From contig JYOE01000010.1 in the NCBI GenBank assembly GCA_000955875.1, positions 1-43,892 on the forward strand: a stretch of DNA of 43,892 nucleotides. The letters run 5' to 3'. The notes beneath the pieces are model-generated. The model worked only from the letters and a program-made list of their open reading frames with translations. It had not been told where the DNA came from and made no database searches. The stretch comes from Terrabacter sp. 28 (lineage in GTDB: Bacteria; Actinomycetota; Actinomycetes; Actinomycetales; Dermatophilaceae). Positions within the stretch are counted from its first letter, which is position 1; the number at the start of each line of letters is the position of its first letter. The translations under genes were made by a program, and so were the position numbers. Below are positions 24,550-37,817 of the stretch, in pieces.

Positions 24550-25920
24550 GATCCCACCATGGTCGGCATGGCAACGACGCCCTCACTCTCGCTCCCGGCC
24601 CCCGCCCGGCGGCTCTCCAGCCGCCCCGCCTGGCTGGTCACGCTCCTCTGCTGGCTCATCGTCGTCTTCGACGGCTACGACCTCATCGTCTACGGCACCA
24701 CGATCCCGTCCCTGCTCAAGGAGCGTGGCTGGGGCCTGACTCCAGCCTCCGCGGGTTTCATCGGCAGCCTCGCCTTCGCCGGCATGCTCGTCGGTGCGCT
24801 CGGCGCCGGCTACCTCGCCGACCGGCTCGGCCGCCGCCGCACGATCCTCTGGTGCACCCTCTGGTTCTCCGTCTTCACGGCCCTCTGCGCCGTCGCCACC
24901 GGGCCCGAGGCCTTCGGGGCGTTCCGCTTCGTGGCCGGCCTCGGCCTCGGTGGCCTCGTACCCTCCGCCAACGCCCTCACCTCCGAGTTCGTCTCGCGCC
25001 GGCGCCGCTCCGCGGTCTCGACGATCATGATGTCCGGCGTGCCCATCGGCGGCTCCGCGGCCGCCCTCGTCGGCCTGTGGCTGCTGCCCCAGCACGGCTG
25101 GCGGTCCATGTATGCCGTCGCCGTCCTCGCGGTCGTCGTCCTGCTGCCGCTCTGCGCCGCCCTCCTGCCGGAGTCGCCGACGTGGCTGCGCACCCGTGGC
25201 CGGGTCGACGAGGCGGTCGCCGTCGAGGCCCGCTACGGCCTGGTCCACGACGCCGTCGAGAGCCCTGCCGCAGGTCACCACCGCCCCGGTTTCCGCTCGA
25301 TCCTCAGCGGCCAGTGGCTGCGCCCCACCGTGCTCTTCGCCGTCGCCACGGTCGCCACCCTCTTCGCGTGGTACGGCCTCGGCACCTGGCTGCCCAAGCT
25401 CATGGCCTCCGACGCCCGGTTCGACATGGGCCAGCCGCTGCACTTCCTCCTCGCCCTCAACCTCGGCGCCGTGCTCGGCTCGGTCGTCACCGCGTGGGCA
25501 GGCATGCGCTTCGGTCCGCTCAAGAGCGCGATCTGGGCGGCCGCCGCCGCGGCCATGGGCCTGGCCTTCCTGCTGACCTACCCGAGCGACCTGCTACCCG
25601 TCTACGGCGCCCTCATCCTCGCCGGCGTCGGCACCCACGGCACCCAGTGCCTCATCATCGCCGCTGTCGCCAACCACTACCCGCCCGCGCTGCGCGGCAC
25701 GTCGCTCGGCTTCGCCCTCGGCGTCGGCCGCATCGGTGCGGTGCTCGCACCCCAGGTCGGTGGCTGGCTGCTCGCCGCGAACCTCGGCGTCGGCAGCAAC
25801 TTCCTCGCCTTCTCGATCGCGGCCGGCGTGGCCGCACTGCTCCTGCTCGTGACGCTCCTGGCCACCCGTCCCGCCGCCCGCGCCACCTCGGTGGGCGCCC
25901 CGGCCGAGCTCGTCCACTGA
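24541..25920 (+). CDS. Aromatic acid:H+ symporter, AAHS-family MFS transporter
   Basis: A 459-residue, 12-helix transporter (PcaK/BenK/MhbT type). Helix 1 carries VVFDGYDLIVYGT, the DGYD signature of aromatic acid:H+ symporters, and the loop GYLADRLGRRRT is the MFS A-motif. It probably imports 3-hydroxybenzoate or gentisate, the compounds degraded by the genes that follow. The start is uncertain: ATG 24541, 24559 or 24568 are all in frame, with no Shine-Dalgarno before any of them; helix 1 begins only after residue 30. It ends 11 nt before gentisate dioxygenase and is first in the operon. Confidence 0.88.
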   Translation: MSNDPTMVGMATTPSLSLPAPARRLSSRPAWLVTLLCWLIVVFDGYDLIVYGTTIPSLLKERGWGLTPASAGFIGSLAFAGMLVGALGAGYLADRLGRRRTILWCTLWFSVFTALCAVATGPEAFGAFRFVAGLGLGGLVPSANALTSEFVSRRRRSAVSTIMMSGVPIGGSAAALVGLWLLPQHGWRSMYAVAVLAVVVLLPLCAALLPESPTWLRTRGRVDEAVAVEARYGLVHDAVESPAAGHHRPGFRSILSGQWLRPTVLFAVATVATLFAWYGLGTWLPKLMASDARFDMGQPLHFLLALNLGAVLGSVVTAWAGMRFGPLKSAIWAAAAAAMGLAFLLTYPSDLLPVYGALILAGVGTHGTQCLIIAAVANHYPPALRGTSLGFALGVGRIGAVLAPQVGGWLLAANLGVGSNFLAFSIAAGVAALLLLVTLLATRPAARATSVGAPAELVH

Positions 25921-25931
25921 AAGGAACGACG

Positions 25932-27098
25932 ATGTCCGCACCCTCCTCCGCCTCCTCGGTGAGCCCGTCCAGCCCGGTGAGCCTCGCCGCCGTCGACGCC
26001 CCCGACCAGCCGACCGTGACGCCCGAGCTCGAGGACCTCTACCGCGGCTTCGAGAAGGAGCTGCTCGTGCCGCTCTGGACCGAGATCGGCGACCTCATGC
26101 CCCCGCACCCGCGCTCCAAGGCGCAGCCGCACCGCTGGGAGTGGGCGACGCTGCTCGAGCTCGCCGGCCGCGCCGGTGACCTCGTGCCCGTCGGCCGTGG
26201 CGGGGAGCGCCGCGCGATCGCGCTGGCCAACCCGTCGCTCGGCGGCAAGCCGTACGCCACCCCGACCCTCTGGGCCGCGATCCAGTACCTCATGCCGGGG
26301 GAGGACGCCCCCGAGCACCGGCACACGCAGAACGCGTTCCGCTTCGTCGTCGAGGGCGAGGGCGTGTGGACCGTCGTCGGCCGCGACCCGGTGCCCATGC
26401 GCCGCGGCGACTTCCTGCCGCAGGCCGGCTGGAACCTGCACGCCCACCACAACGCGGCGGACCGGCCGATGGCGTGGATCGACGGTCTCGACATCCCGTT
26501 CCAGTACGAGGTCGAGGCACAGTTCTTCGAGTTCGGCCGCGACCAGATCTCCGACGAGGAGCGCACCACGCCCGAGCGCTCCCGCTCGCAGCGCCTCTGG
26601 GGCCACCCCGGCATCGCGCCGGTGTCCCAGCTCGGGTCGACGCCCGGCTCGCCCCTGCTCTGCTACCGCTGGGAGGACACCGACCGCGCCCTCACCGACC
26701 AGCTCGAGCTCGAGGCCGAGGGCTTCGGCGGCACCGTCGAGCACGGCCACGCCGCGATCCGCTTCACCAACCCGACGAACGGGGGCGACGTGCTGCCGAC
26801 GATCCGCACCGAGTTCCACCGCGTCGCATCCGGCACCGAGACGGACCCGGTCCGCGAGACGGGCTCGTCCGTCTACCAGGTCTTCGACGGTGCCGGCACG
26901 GTCACGGTCGGAGACTTCAGCTGGTCGGTGACGCGCGGCGACCTCTTCGTCGTCCCCTCCTGGCAGCCGCTCTCCGTCCGCTCCGAGGCCTCCACGTCCG
27001 ACTCCGACTCGGGCGCCCTCGACCTCTTCCGCTTCTCCGACGCGCCGATCTTCGAGCGCCTCGACCTCTTCCGCACCGAGACCGAAGGAACCATCTGA
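25932..27098 (+). CDS. Gentisate 1,2-dioxygenase
   Basis: A 388-residue bicupin that opens the ring of gentisate (2,5-dihydroxybenzoate) between C1 and C2 to give maleylpyruvate, using Fe(II) and O2. The first cupin has PEHRHTQNAFRFVVEGEG, with the metal His pair, followed by GDFLPQAGWNLHAHHN, which supplies the third ligand. The second cupin (SSVYQVFDGAGTVTVGDF) lacks a clear metal set, as in other gentisate dioxygenases. A Ser/Pro-rich tail of about 30 residues precedes the fold. AAGGAAC precedes ATG 25932. Its stop overlaps the hydrolase gene by one base (TGATG). Confidence 0.92.
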   Translation: MSAPSSASSVSPSSPVSLAAVDAPDQPTVTPELEDLYRGFEKELLVPLWTEIGDLMPPHPRSKAQPHRWEWATLLELAGRAGDLVPVGRGGERRAIALANPSLGGKPYATPTLWAAIQYLMPGEDAPEHRHTQNAFRFVVEGEGVWTVVGRDPVPMRRGDFLPQAGWNLHAHHNAADRPMAWIDGLDIPFQYEVEAQFFEFGRDQISDEERTTPERSRSQRLWGHPGIAPVSQLGSTPGSPLLCYRWEDTDRALTDQLELEAEGFGGTVEHGHAAIRFTNPTNGGDVLPTIRTEFHRVASGTETDPVRETGSSVYQVFDGAGTVTVGDFSWSVTRGDLFVVPSWQPLSVRSEASTSDSDSGALDLFRFSDAPIFERLDLFRTETEGTI

Positions 27099-27946
27099 TG
27101 AAGCTCGCCACCGTCCGCACCGCCGACGGCGCCACCCAGGCCGTACGCGTCGAGGGCCCGGTGCTCGTGCCCCTCGGCGTCCCCGACGTCGGTGCCCTTC
27201 TGGCGCAGCCGGACTGGCGTGAGATCGCCGCGGGCTCCGAGGCCGGTGCACCTGCGCCCGAAGCCGGCCAGGCGGCATACGCCCCCGTCGTGCCGCGACC
27301 GGGCAAGATCTTCTGCGTCGGGCTCAACTACCGCAACCACATCCTCGAGATGGGACGCGACCTGCCGGAGTACCCGACGATCTTCAGCAAGTACGCCGAC
27401 ACCCTCGTCGGTGCCGAGGACGACATCCTGCGCCCCGACGAGACCGACCAGTTCGACTGGGAGGCCGAGCTCGCCGTCGTCATCGGTGCGACGGTGCGCC
27501 GCGCCAGCACCGCCGAGGCGGAGGCCGCCATCGCCGGCTTCGCGGTGCTCAACGACATCACCGCCCGCGACTGGCAGTTCCGAACGAAGGAGTGGCTGCA
27601 GGGCAAGAACTGGGAGTCGACGACGCCGCTCGGCCCGTGGCTCGTCACGCCCGACGAGCTGCCCGGCGGCGTGCGCCCGACCCTCGCCATCCGGGCCGAG
27701 GTCGACGGCGAGGTCGTCCAGGAGGACACGACCGGCGACCTGCTCTTCGACCCCGTGGCCCTCGTCGAGTACCTCTCGACGATGATCACGCTGCGCCCCG
27801 GCGACGTCATCGCCACCGGCACCCCGGGCGGGGTCGGTCACGCCCGCAAGCCCGCCCGCTACCTCGAGGCCGGCCAGAAGGTCGTCACCGAGATCGAGGG
27901 CCTCGGCCGCTGCGAGAACGTCGTCGTCGCGGACGGGCGCAGCTGA
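27098..27946 (+). CDS. Fumarylacetoacetate-hydrolase family protein, probable fumarylpyruvate hydrolase
   Basis: A 282-residue FAH-family enzyme. KIFCVGLNYRNHILEMG (near residue 70), the acidic metal-binding segment FDWEAELAVVIG (near 125) and GLNDITARDWQ-like text (VLNDITARDWQFRTKEW) are the family hallmarks, with GDVIATGTPGGVGHARKP near the end. In this cluster the substrate would be fumarylpyruvate, split to fumarate and pyruvate with Mg2+ or Mn2+. Start and stop each overlap the neighbours by one base (TGATG), so it is tightly coupled in the gentisate operon. Other FAH members act on maleylpyruvate directly; the isomerase gene next door favours the fumaryl form. Confidence 0.9.
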   Translation: MKLATVRTADGATQAVRVEGPVLVPLGVPDVGALLAQPDWREIAAGSEAGAPAPEAGQAAYAPVVPRPGKIFCVGLNYRNHILEMGRDLPEYPTIFSKYADTLVGAEDDILRPDETDQFDWEAELAVVIGATVRRASTAEAEAAIAGFAVLNDITARDWQFRTKEWLQGKNWESTTPLGPWLVTPDELPGGVRPTLAIRAEVDGEVVQEDTTGDLLFDPVALVEYLSTMITLRPGDVIATGTPGGVGHARKPARYLEAGQKVVTEIEGLGRCENVVVADGRS

Positions 27947-28686
27947 TGTCGCCCACGCTGCTCTGGTCGCGCGACCTCGTCGCCGCCGGCACGGCCCTGT
28001 TCCAGCGGGCCCTGGACGGCCTGGACGACGCGTCCTTCGCCGATCCGACCGCGCTCGCCGGCTGGACCCGGGCGCACGTCGTCGCCCACGTCGCGGCGAA
28101 CGCGGAGGCGCTCGTCAACCTCGCGACGTGGGCGCGCACGGACGTCGAGACGCCGATGTACGCGTCGCCGGAGCAGCGTGGGGCCGACATCGAGAAGGGG
28201 GCGCTCCTCGCCCCTGCCCGGCTGCGGGGGTGGTTCTCCGACAGCGCTGCCGCGCTCGACACGGCCCTGGGGGCCCTCGACGGAGCGGGCTGGACCCGGC
28301 TCGTGCGCACGGCGCAGGGACGCACCGTCCCGGCGACGGAGGTGCCGTGGATGCGCACCCGGGAGGTGATGGTCCACGCCGTCGACCTCGACGGTGGCGT
28401 CGGGTTCGACGACCTGCCGACGGAGTTCCTCCTCGAGGTGCTGCACGACGTCGCGGCCAAGCGGTCCCGCAGCGCCGACGGCCCGGCCGTGGTGCTCGTC
28501 TCGACCGACCCCACCGACTCCGCCGACGGCACGCCGCGCAGCACGGCCTGGCCGGTCGCGGGCGCTGGGGAGGCGGTCCACGTGCGCGGACCGCTCGCCC
28601 AGCTCGCCGCGTACGCGACCGGCCGCGAGCACACCGGCCTCACTTCCGACAGGGGAGCGGTCCCGGTCCTGCCGCCGTGGCTCTGA
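27946..28686 (+). CDS. Mycothiol-dependent maleylpyruvate isomerase
   Basis: A 246-residue DinB/MDMPI-type protein that isomerises maleylpyruvate to fumarylpyruvate with mycothiol, the actinobacterial thiol. GWTRAHVVAHVAANAEAL holds His48 and TREVMVHAVDLDGG holds Glu140 and His144, each exactly four residues short of the metal ligands reported for the Corynebacterium glutamicum enzyme (His52, Glu144, His148). The C-terminal domain ends with the sequence PLAQLAAYATGREH. ATG 27946 overlaps the hydrolase stop. It is followed by the monooxygenase gene after a 52-nt gap. The mycothiol dependence supports an actinobacterial host. Confidence 0.9.
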   Translation: MSPTLLWSRDLVAAGTALFQRALDGLDDASFADPTALAGWTRAHVVAHVAANAEALVNLATWARTDVETPMYASPEQRGADIEKGALLAPARLRGWFSDSAAALDTALGALDGAGWTRLVRTAQGRTVPATEVPWMRTREVMVHAVDLDGGVGFDDLPTEFLLEVLHDVAAKRSRSADGPAVVLVSTDPTDSADGTPRSTAWPVAGAGEAVHVRGPLAQLAAYATGREHTGLTSDRGAVPVLPPWL

Positions 28687-28738
28687 CCACGCGAAGCCCC
28701 CTGAACCCGCTGAACGCCCTGACGACGAAGGAGTCGAG

Positions 28739-30016
28739 ATGACCATCCACCACAACCCCACCCAGCCGGTCGACGGCATCGAAGCGATCGTCGTCGGAGG
28801 CGGCATCGGCGGCCTCGCCAACGCGCTCGCCCTCACCCGCAAGGGACTGCGCGTGCGCGTGCTCGAACGGGCCGCCGAGTTCGGCGAGGTCGGCGCCGGC
28901 CTCCAGATCGCCCCGAACTGCACCCGGATCCTCGACCAGTGGGGCCTGCTCGACGAGGTCATCGCCCTGGGCGTCGTGCCCGAGAACCTCGTCATGCGCG
29001 ACGCGGTCGACGGCTCCGAGCTGACCCGGCTGGACCTCGGCGACGCGCGCGAGCGCTACGGGTTCCCCTACGTCGTCATCCACCGCAGCGACCTGCACGG
29101 CACGCTGCTCCGGGCCTGCGAGCGCGCGGGTGTCGACCTCGTCACGAACGTGGCGGTCACGGCATACGAGCAGGGGTCGGATGGCGCGACCGTCGTGCAC
29201 GCGGGCGGGCGGGAGACAGCACGCGTCGTCATCGCCGCGGACGGACTGCACTCCGTCGCAAGGAAGCTCATCTCCGACGACCAGCCGGTGTCGTCGGCGT
29301 ACGTCGCCTACCGCGGTGCCGTGCCGATGGGTCAGGTCGAGCAGCTCGACATCGCTCTCGGCGACGTCGTCGTCTACGTCGGGCCGAAGTGCCACTTCGT
29401 GCAGTACCCGCTGCGTGGCGGCGAGATGTTCAACCAGGTCGCCGTCTTCGAGTCCCCGAAGGCCCTTGCGGGAGAGGAGGACTGGGGAACCCCCGACGAG
29501 CTCGACGCCGCCTTCGACCAGACCTGCGACAACGTGCGCGCCGGTCTGCCGCTCATGTGGCGCGACAAGTGGTGGCGGATGTACGACCGCGACCCGATCG
29601 ACCAGTGGGTCGTCGGCCGCATCGCCCTCACCGGCGACTCCGCCCACCCGCCGCTGCAGTACCTCGCCCAGGGCGCGGTCATGGCGATCGAGGATGCCTG
29701 GGTGCTCTCCGAGCACGTCGGCGCCCAGCTGGAGGCCGGTGCGGACGGCAGCACTCTCGACTGGGACACCGCGCTGGCGGCGTACCAGGCGGTGCGCCCC
29801 GAGCACTGTCGGCGCGTCCTCACCACGGCGCGGGCGTGGGGGCGGCTGTGGCACCTCACCGGCGAGGACCGGCTGTGGCGCAACGACGTCATGCGCGACC
29901 GCGACGTGCGCGACTACTCGTTCGTCGACTGGCTCTACGGCCCGACCGCGCTGCGTCCGGAGGAGGAGGCGGCGATGTTCGAGCCGCTCGAGCGGCAGGT
30001 CGCTGCAGCCGTCTGA
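28739..30016 (+). CDS. 3-hydroxybenzoate 6-monooxygenase (FAD-dependent)
   Basis: A 425-residue group A flavin monooxygenase that puts a hydroxyl on 3-hydroxybenzoate to make gentisate, using NADH or NADPH and O2. AIVVGGGIGGLANALALTRK is the FAD Rossmann loop (near residue 16), VIAADGLHSVARK the second flavin motif and ALTGDSAHPPLQYLAQGA (near 300) the third, with the GD motif. Overall similarity is to Rhodococcus and Corynebacterium 3-hydroxybenzoate 6-hydroxylases; a salicylate 5-hydroxylase role is less likely because that enzyme is a Rieske type. ATG 28739 follows GAAGGAGTC. It closes the catabolic operon. Confidence 0.88.
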   Translation: MTIHHNPTQPVDGIEAIVVGGGIGGLANALALTRKGLRVRVLERAAEFGEVGAGLQIAPNCTRILDQWGLLDEVIALGVVPENLVMRDAVDGSELTRLDLGDARERYGFPYVVIHRSDLHGTLLRACERAGVDLVTNVAVTAYEQGSDGATVVHAGGRETARVVIAADGLHSVARKLISDDQPVSSAYVAYRGAVPMGQVEQLDIALGDVVVYVGPKCHFVQYPLRGGEMFNQVAVFESPKALAGEEDWGTPDELDAAFDQTCDNVRAGLPLMWRDKWWRMYDRDPIDQWVVGRIALTGDSAHPPLQYLAQGAVMAIEDAWVLSEHVGAQLEAGADGSTLDWDTALAAYQAVRPEHCRRVLTTARAWGRLWHLTGEDRLWRNDVMRDRDVRDYSFVDWLYGPTALRPEEEAAMFEPLERQVAAAV

Positions 30017-30049
30017 GGGTGCTGCGCGGCGCGTGTCGGCGCCGGATGG

Positions 30050-30055
30050 CAGGCT
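30050..30055 (+). promoter_or_regulatory. Possible -10 box of a leaderless promoter (lhr)
   Basis: CAGGCT lies 7 nt before ATG 30063; the same hexamer in the same place precedes the DUF309 gene, although its first base departs from TANNNT. Confidence 0.3.
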
Positions 30056-30062
30056 GGCCCCG

Positions 30063-34979
<4,917 letters not shown>

Positions 34980-34997
34980 GGTGCGCCCCGCCTGCGC

Positions 34998-36245
34998 CTA
35001 GCACCTCTCCCAGTAGCCGGGGGAGCTCTGCTTCAGGGTCGCCGTGTAGAAGGTGTTGTAGAGGCCCAGGTTCTGGTTCGAGCCGACCGCATAGGCGTAG
35101 CCGCCCGACTGGTAGGCACGTCCGGCCACGACGTGGTCGTAGTTGCTCGACGTGATGCACGTCGGCGCCGGTGTCGACGTGGTGGTGGTCGTCGGTGAGG
35201 GCGTCGCCGTCGTTGTCGTCGTGCCGGTCGAGGTCGGCGGCGTGCCGCCGTCGAGGCCGAAGAAGGCGACGTCGTAGTACGCGGCGCACACCGTGTCGAT
35301 GAAGTACGCCCCGGCGGTGCCGCACTGGTTCGCGGCGGTCCCGGGGTCGACGGCGGTGCCGTGGCTCATGCCGGCGACCTTCGTCAGTCGCACGCGGCCG
35401 CCGTAGTCCTCCCACGTCACCCCCGGCGCGATGGTGCCGGTCGAGGTCGGTGTCTGCGAGACGCCGTTCACGTTCGTGAACTGGTCGCGCAGCTCGACGC
35501 CGTTCAGCGGGGCGACGGTGGTGTCGGACTGGCCGTGCCAGATGGCCACCTTCGGTCGCGCACCCGACCAGCCGGCATACGCACCCCGCACGAGGTCACC
35601 CCAGGCGGCGGGCGTCTTGTCGACGCCCGGGTTCATGCACGAGAACGCGGCGGTCATCGTGGTCGCGCACCTGTAGGGGATGCCGGCGTTGATCGAGCCG
35701 CCCGCGAACTTGTCGGGGTAGGCGGCGAGCACGACGGCGGTCATGGCCGCACCGGCGGAGAGGCCCGTGACGTAGACGCGTCGGGAGTCGCTGCCGTAGT
35801 TCGCGACGGCGTAGTCGACCATCTGGGCGATGCTCGCGGCCTCGCCCTGGCCGCGCGTGATGTCGCCGGGCTCGAACCAGTTGAAGCACTTGTTCGAGTT
35901 GTTGCTGCTGCTCTGCTGCGCGAGCAGCAGGGCGAAGCCGTGGCGGTCGGCGAAGGTGCGCCAGCCGGAGTTCGTGAAGTAGGTCGTCGCGTCCTGCGTG
36001 CAGCCGTGGAGCTCGACGACGACCGGTGCGCCGGCGGGCAGCCCGTCCGGGCGGTAGCTGAACATCGTCAGCGCACCCGGGTTGCTGCCGAAGCTCGCCA
36101 CCTGCTGGAGCGTGGCGGCCTGCGCCGGAGGCGCCGCCCCCACGACGAGAGTCGTCGCCACCGTCACCGCGAGGGCGAGCAGCACTCCGACCGCTCGGAC
36201 GGCTCTGGCGGGTACGGGAAGGGTGAGTGTTCGCGTCGAAGTCAT
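34998..36245 (-). CDS. Secreted PHB-depolymerase-family esterase with C-terminal binding domain
   Basis: A 415-residue secreted hydrolase. A signal peptide of about 43 residues ends at AQA. The catalytic domain has the oxyanion segment VVELHGCTQDATTY (near 77-90) and the lipase box VTGLSAGAAM with Ser163, and GMSHGTAVDPG carries the probable catalytic His. A Thr/Ser/Pro linker (near residues 335-362) then leads to a C-terminal domain of about 50 residues with YAVGSNQNLGLYNTFYTATL and two Cys, which I take as a carbohydrate- or polymer-binding module. The substrate may be short-chain polyhydroxyalkanoate or another polyester or feruloyl ester. GGAGGCGACG precedes ATG 36245. Confidence 0.88.
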   Translation of the reverse strand: MTSTRTLTLPVPARAVRAVGVLLALAVTVATTLVVGAAPPAQAATLQQVASFGSNPGALTMFSYRPDGLPAGAPVVVELHGCTQDATTYFTNSGWRTFADRHGFALLLAQQSSSNNSNKCFNWFEPGDITRGQGEAASIAQMVDYAVANYGSDSRRVYVTGLSAGAAMTAVVLAAYPDKFAGGSINAGIPYRCATTMTAAFSCMNPGVDKTPAAWGDLVRGAYAGWSGARPKVAIWHGQSDTTVAPLNGVELRDQFTNVNGVSQTPTSTGTIAPGVTWEDYGGRVRLTKVAGMSHGTAVDPGTAANQCGTAGAYFIDTVCAAYYDVAFFGLDGGTPPTSTGTTTTTATPSPTTTTTSTPAPTCITSSNYDHVVAGRAYQSGGYAYAVGSNQNLGLYNTFYTATLKQSSPGYWERC

Positions 36246-36403
36246 CGTCGCCTCCGGTCCGGGGCATCCTCGTCAATGTCCGTTTTGTCACGATGGCACC
36301 GGGCCTGGGGGCGTGGCATGGGTCGACGCGCCAGCACCGGGCCGACAGCGTGTGCCAGCGGCCCATTGCGCAGCGGGCCATCACGAGCGAACGAGGAGGT
36401 GCC

Positions 36404-37276
36404 GTGCCGGAGGGGGACACCGTCTGGCGGACGGCGACGCGCCTCAACGAGGCGCTCGCCGGCCGGGTCATCGTCGAGTCCGACCTGCGCTGGCCCGGCG
36501 AGATCGCGACCGCCGACCTGTCCGGCCGCACGACGCTCGAGGTGGTCAGCCGCGGCAAGCACATCCTGCATCGCGTCGAGGGTGGCTTCACGCTGCACTC
36601 CCACCTGCGGATGGAGGGCCAGTGGCGCGTCGAGGCGACGCCCGGTCTCGCCGAGCGGTGGCGCCGCAACCCGCAGCTGCGGGCCCTCGTCTCCGCCGAT
36701 GACTGGACCGGGCTCGGGCTGCGCCTGGGCATGCTCGACCTCGTGCCGACGGCGCGCGAGGGCGAGCTCGTCGGTCACCTCGGCCCCGACGTGCTCGGCC
36801 CTGACTGGGACCTGCCCCGAGCCGTCGACAACGTGCTGGGCTCCGGCCAGCCGCTGGGTCAGGCCCTGCTCGACCAGCGCAACCTCGCCGGCGTGGGCAC
36901 CATGTGGTGCGCCGAGACGCTCTTCCTCGAGCGCATGCCGCCGTGGACGCCGACGAGCGAGCTGGACCGCGACGTCGTCGAGCGCGTGGTGACCCGCGCG
37001 CACCGGCTCATCGACAACGGCCGCCGCCACGCCGTGCAGTCGAGCACCGGCAGCTACCAGCTCGGCGAGGCCCACTACGTGCACGCCCGCAGCGGACGGC
37101 CGTGCCGGCGCTGCGGCACCACGGTGCGGGTCGCCCCCATCGGCGAGCCGACGCGTGAGCGCACGATGTTCTACTGCCCCGGCTGCCAGGGCGGGCTCGG
37201 CCCGACCGACGACGGGCGACGACAGGCGCCGCTCGGGTCGACCCGGGGGGCCGGGCGCTCGCGACGGTCGTACTGA
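36404..37276 (+). CDS. nei: Fpg/Nei-family DNA glycosylase (endonuclease VIII)
   Basis: A 290-residue base-excision glycosylase/AP lyase. MPEGDTVWR gives the catalytic Pro2 and Glu3, so GTG 36404 (after GAGGAGGTG) must be the true start. The helix-two-turn-helix near LLDQRNLAGVGTMWCAETLF is conserved. A zinc finger is at the C-terminus: CRRCGTT and YCPGCQGG. The enzyme removes oxidised pyrimidines and ring-opened bases. The 158-bp gap upstream, shared with the divergent esterase gene, should hold its promoter; I see no LexA box. The C-terminal tail after the zinc finger is Arg/Gly-rich and not conserved. Confidence 0.93.
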   Translation: MPEGDTVWRTATRLNEALAGRVIVESDLRWPGEIATADLSGRTTLEVVSRGKHILHRVEGGFTLHSHLRMEGQWRVEATPGLAERWRRNPQLRALVSADDWTGLGLRLGMLDLVPTAREGELVGHLGPDVLGPDWDLPRAVDNVLGSGQPLGQALLDQRNLAGVGTMWCAETLFLERMPPWTPTSELDRDVVERVVTRAHRLIDNGRRHAVQSSTGSYQLGEAHYVHARSGRPCRRCGTTVRVAPIGEPTRERTMFYCPGCQGGLGPTDDGRRQAPLGSTRGAGRSRRSY

Positions 37277-37322
37277 CGGCTCCTGTTCCTCCGAACGCCA
37301 CCTCGGTGTCGGACGCCGGTCC

Positions 37323-37328
37323 TAGGGT
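37323..37328 (+). promoter_or_regulatory. -10 box for the VOC protein gene
   Basis: TAGGGT, 35 nt before ATG 37364. Here a leader with a clear GAGAGGAGC ribosome site follows, so this transcript is not leaderless. Confidence 0.45.
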
Positions 37329-37363
37329 GAGAGACACCCATTCCCCGAGAGGAGCACGGTCAC

Positions 37364-37792
37364 ATGTCTTCCCGCCTGAACCCCTACATCAGCTTCAAGG
37401 ACACCGCCCGCGACGCGATGGAGTTCTACAAGTCCGTCTTCGGCGGTGAGCTCAACGTCAGCACGTTCGGGCAGTACGGCGACACCGGCCCCGGCGCCGA
37501 CAACGTCATGCACGCCCAGCTCGAGACGCCCAGCGGCTACACGATCATGGCGTCCGACACTCCCGAGGGCATGAGCTACGAGCCCGGCAACAACATCACC
37601 GTCAGCCTCAGCGGCGACGACTCCGACGAGCTGCGCGGCTACTTCGACAAGCTCTCCGAGGGCGGCAACGTCTCGATGCCCCTCGAGAAGCAGATGTGGG
37701 GCGACGAGTTCGGGCAGCTGACCGACAAGTTCGGCATCGGTTGGCTCGTCAACATCGCGGGCGACCAGTCGGGCGAGGCCCCCTCGGCCTGA
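37364..37792 (+). CDS. VOC-family (PhnB-like) protein
   Basis: A 142-residue protein of the vicinal oxygen chelate fold in the PhnB/glyoxalase-like subgroup. YISFKDTARDAMEFYKSVFGGEL, of which the central AMEFYKSVFGGEL is diagnostic, begins the domain, and KFGIGWLVNI ends it. VMHAQLETPSGYTIMASD forms the middle strands. The function of PhnB-like proteins is not established. A GAGAGGAGC ribosome site precedes ATG 37364. It is a single gene, convergent with the PfkB kinase gene. Confidence 0.88.
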   Translation: MSSRLNPYISFKDTARDAMEFYKSVFGGELNVSTFGQYGDTGPGADNVMHAQLETPSGYTIMASDTPEGMSYEPGNNITVSLSGDDSDELRGYFDKLSEGGNVSMPLEKQMWGDEFGQLTDKFGIGWLVNIAGDQSGEAPSA

Positions 37793-37817
37793 GACCTGTC
37801 GCGGAGCGGGCTGGGCC

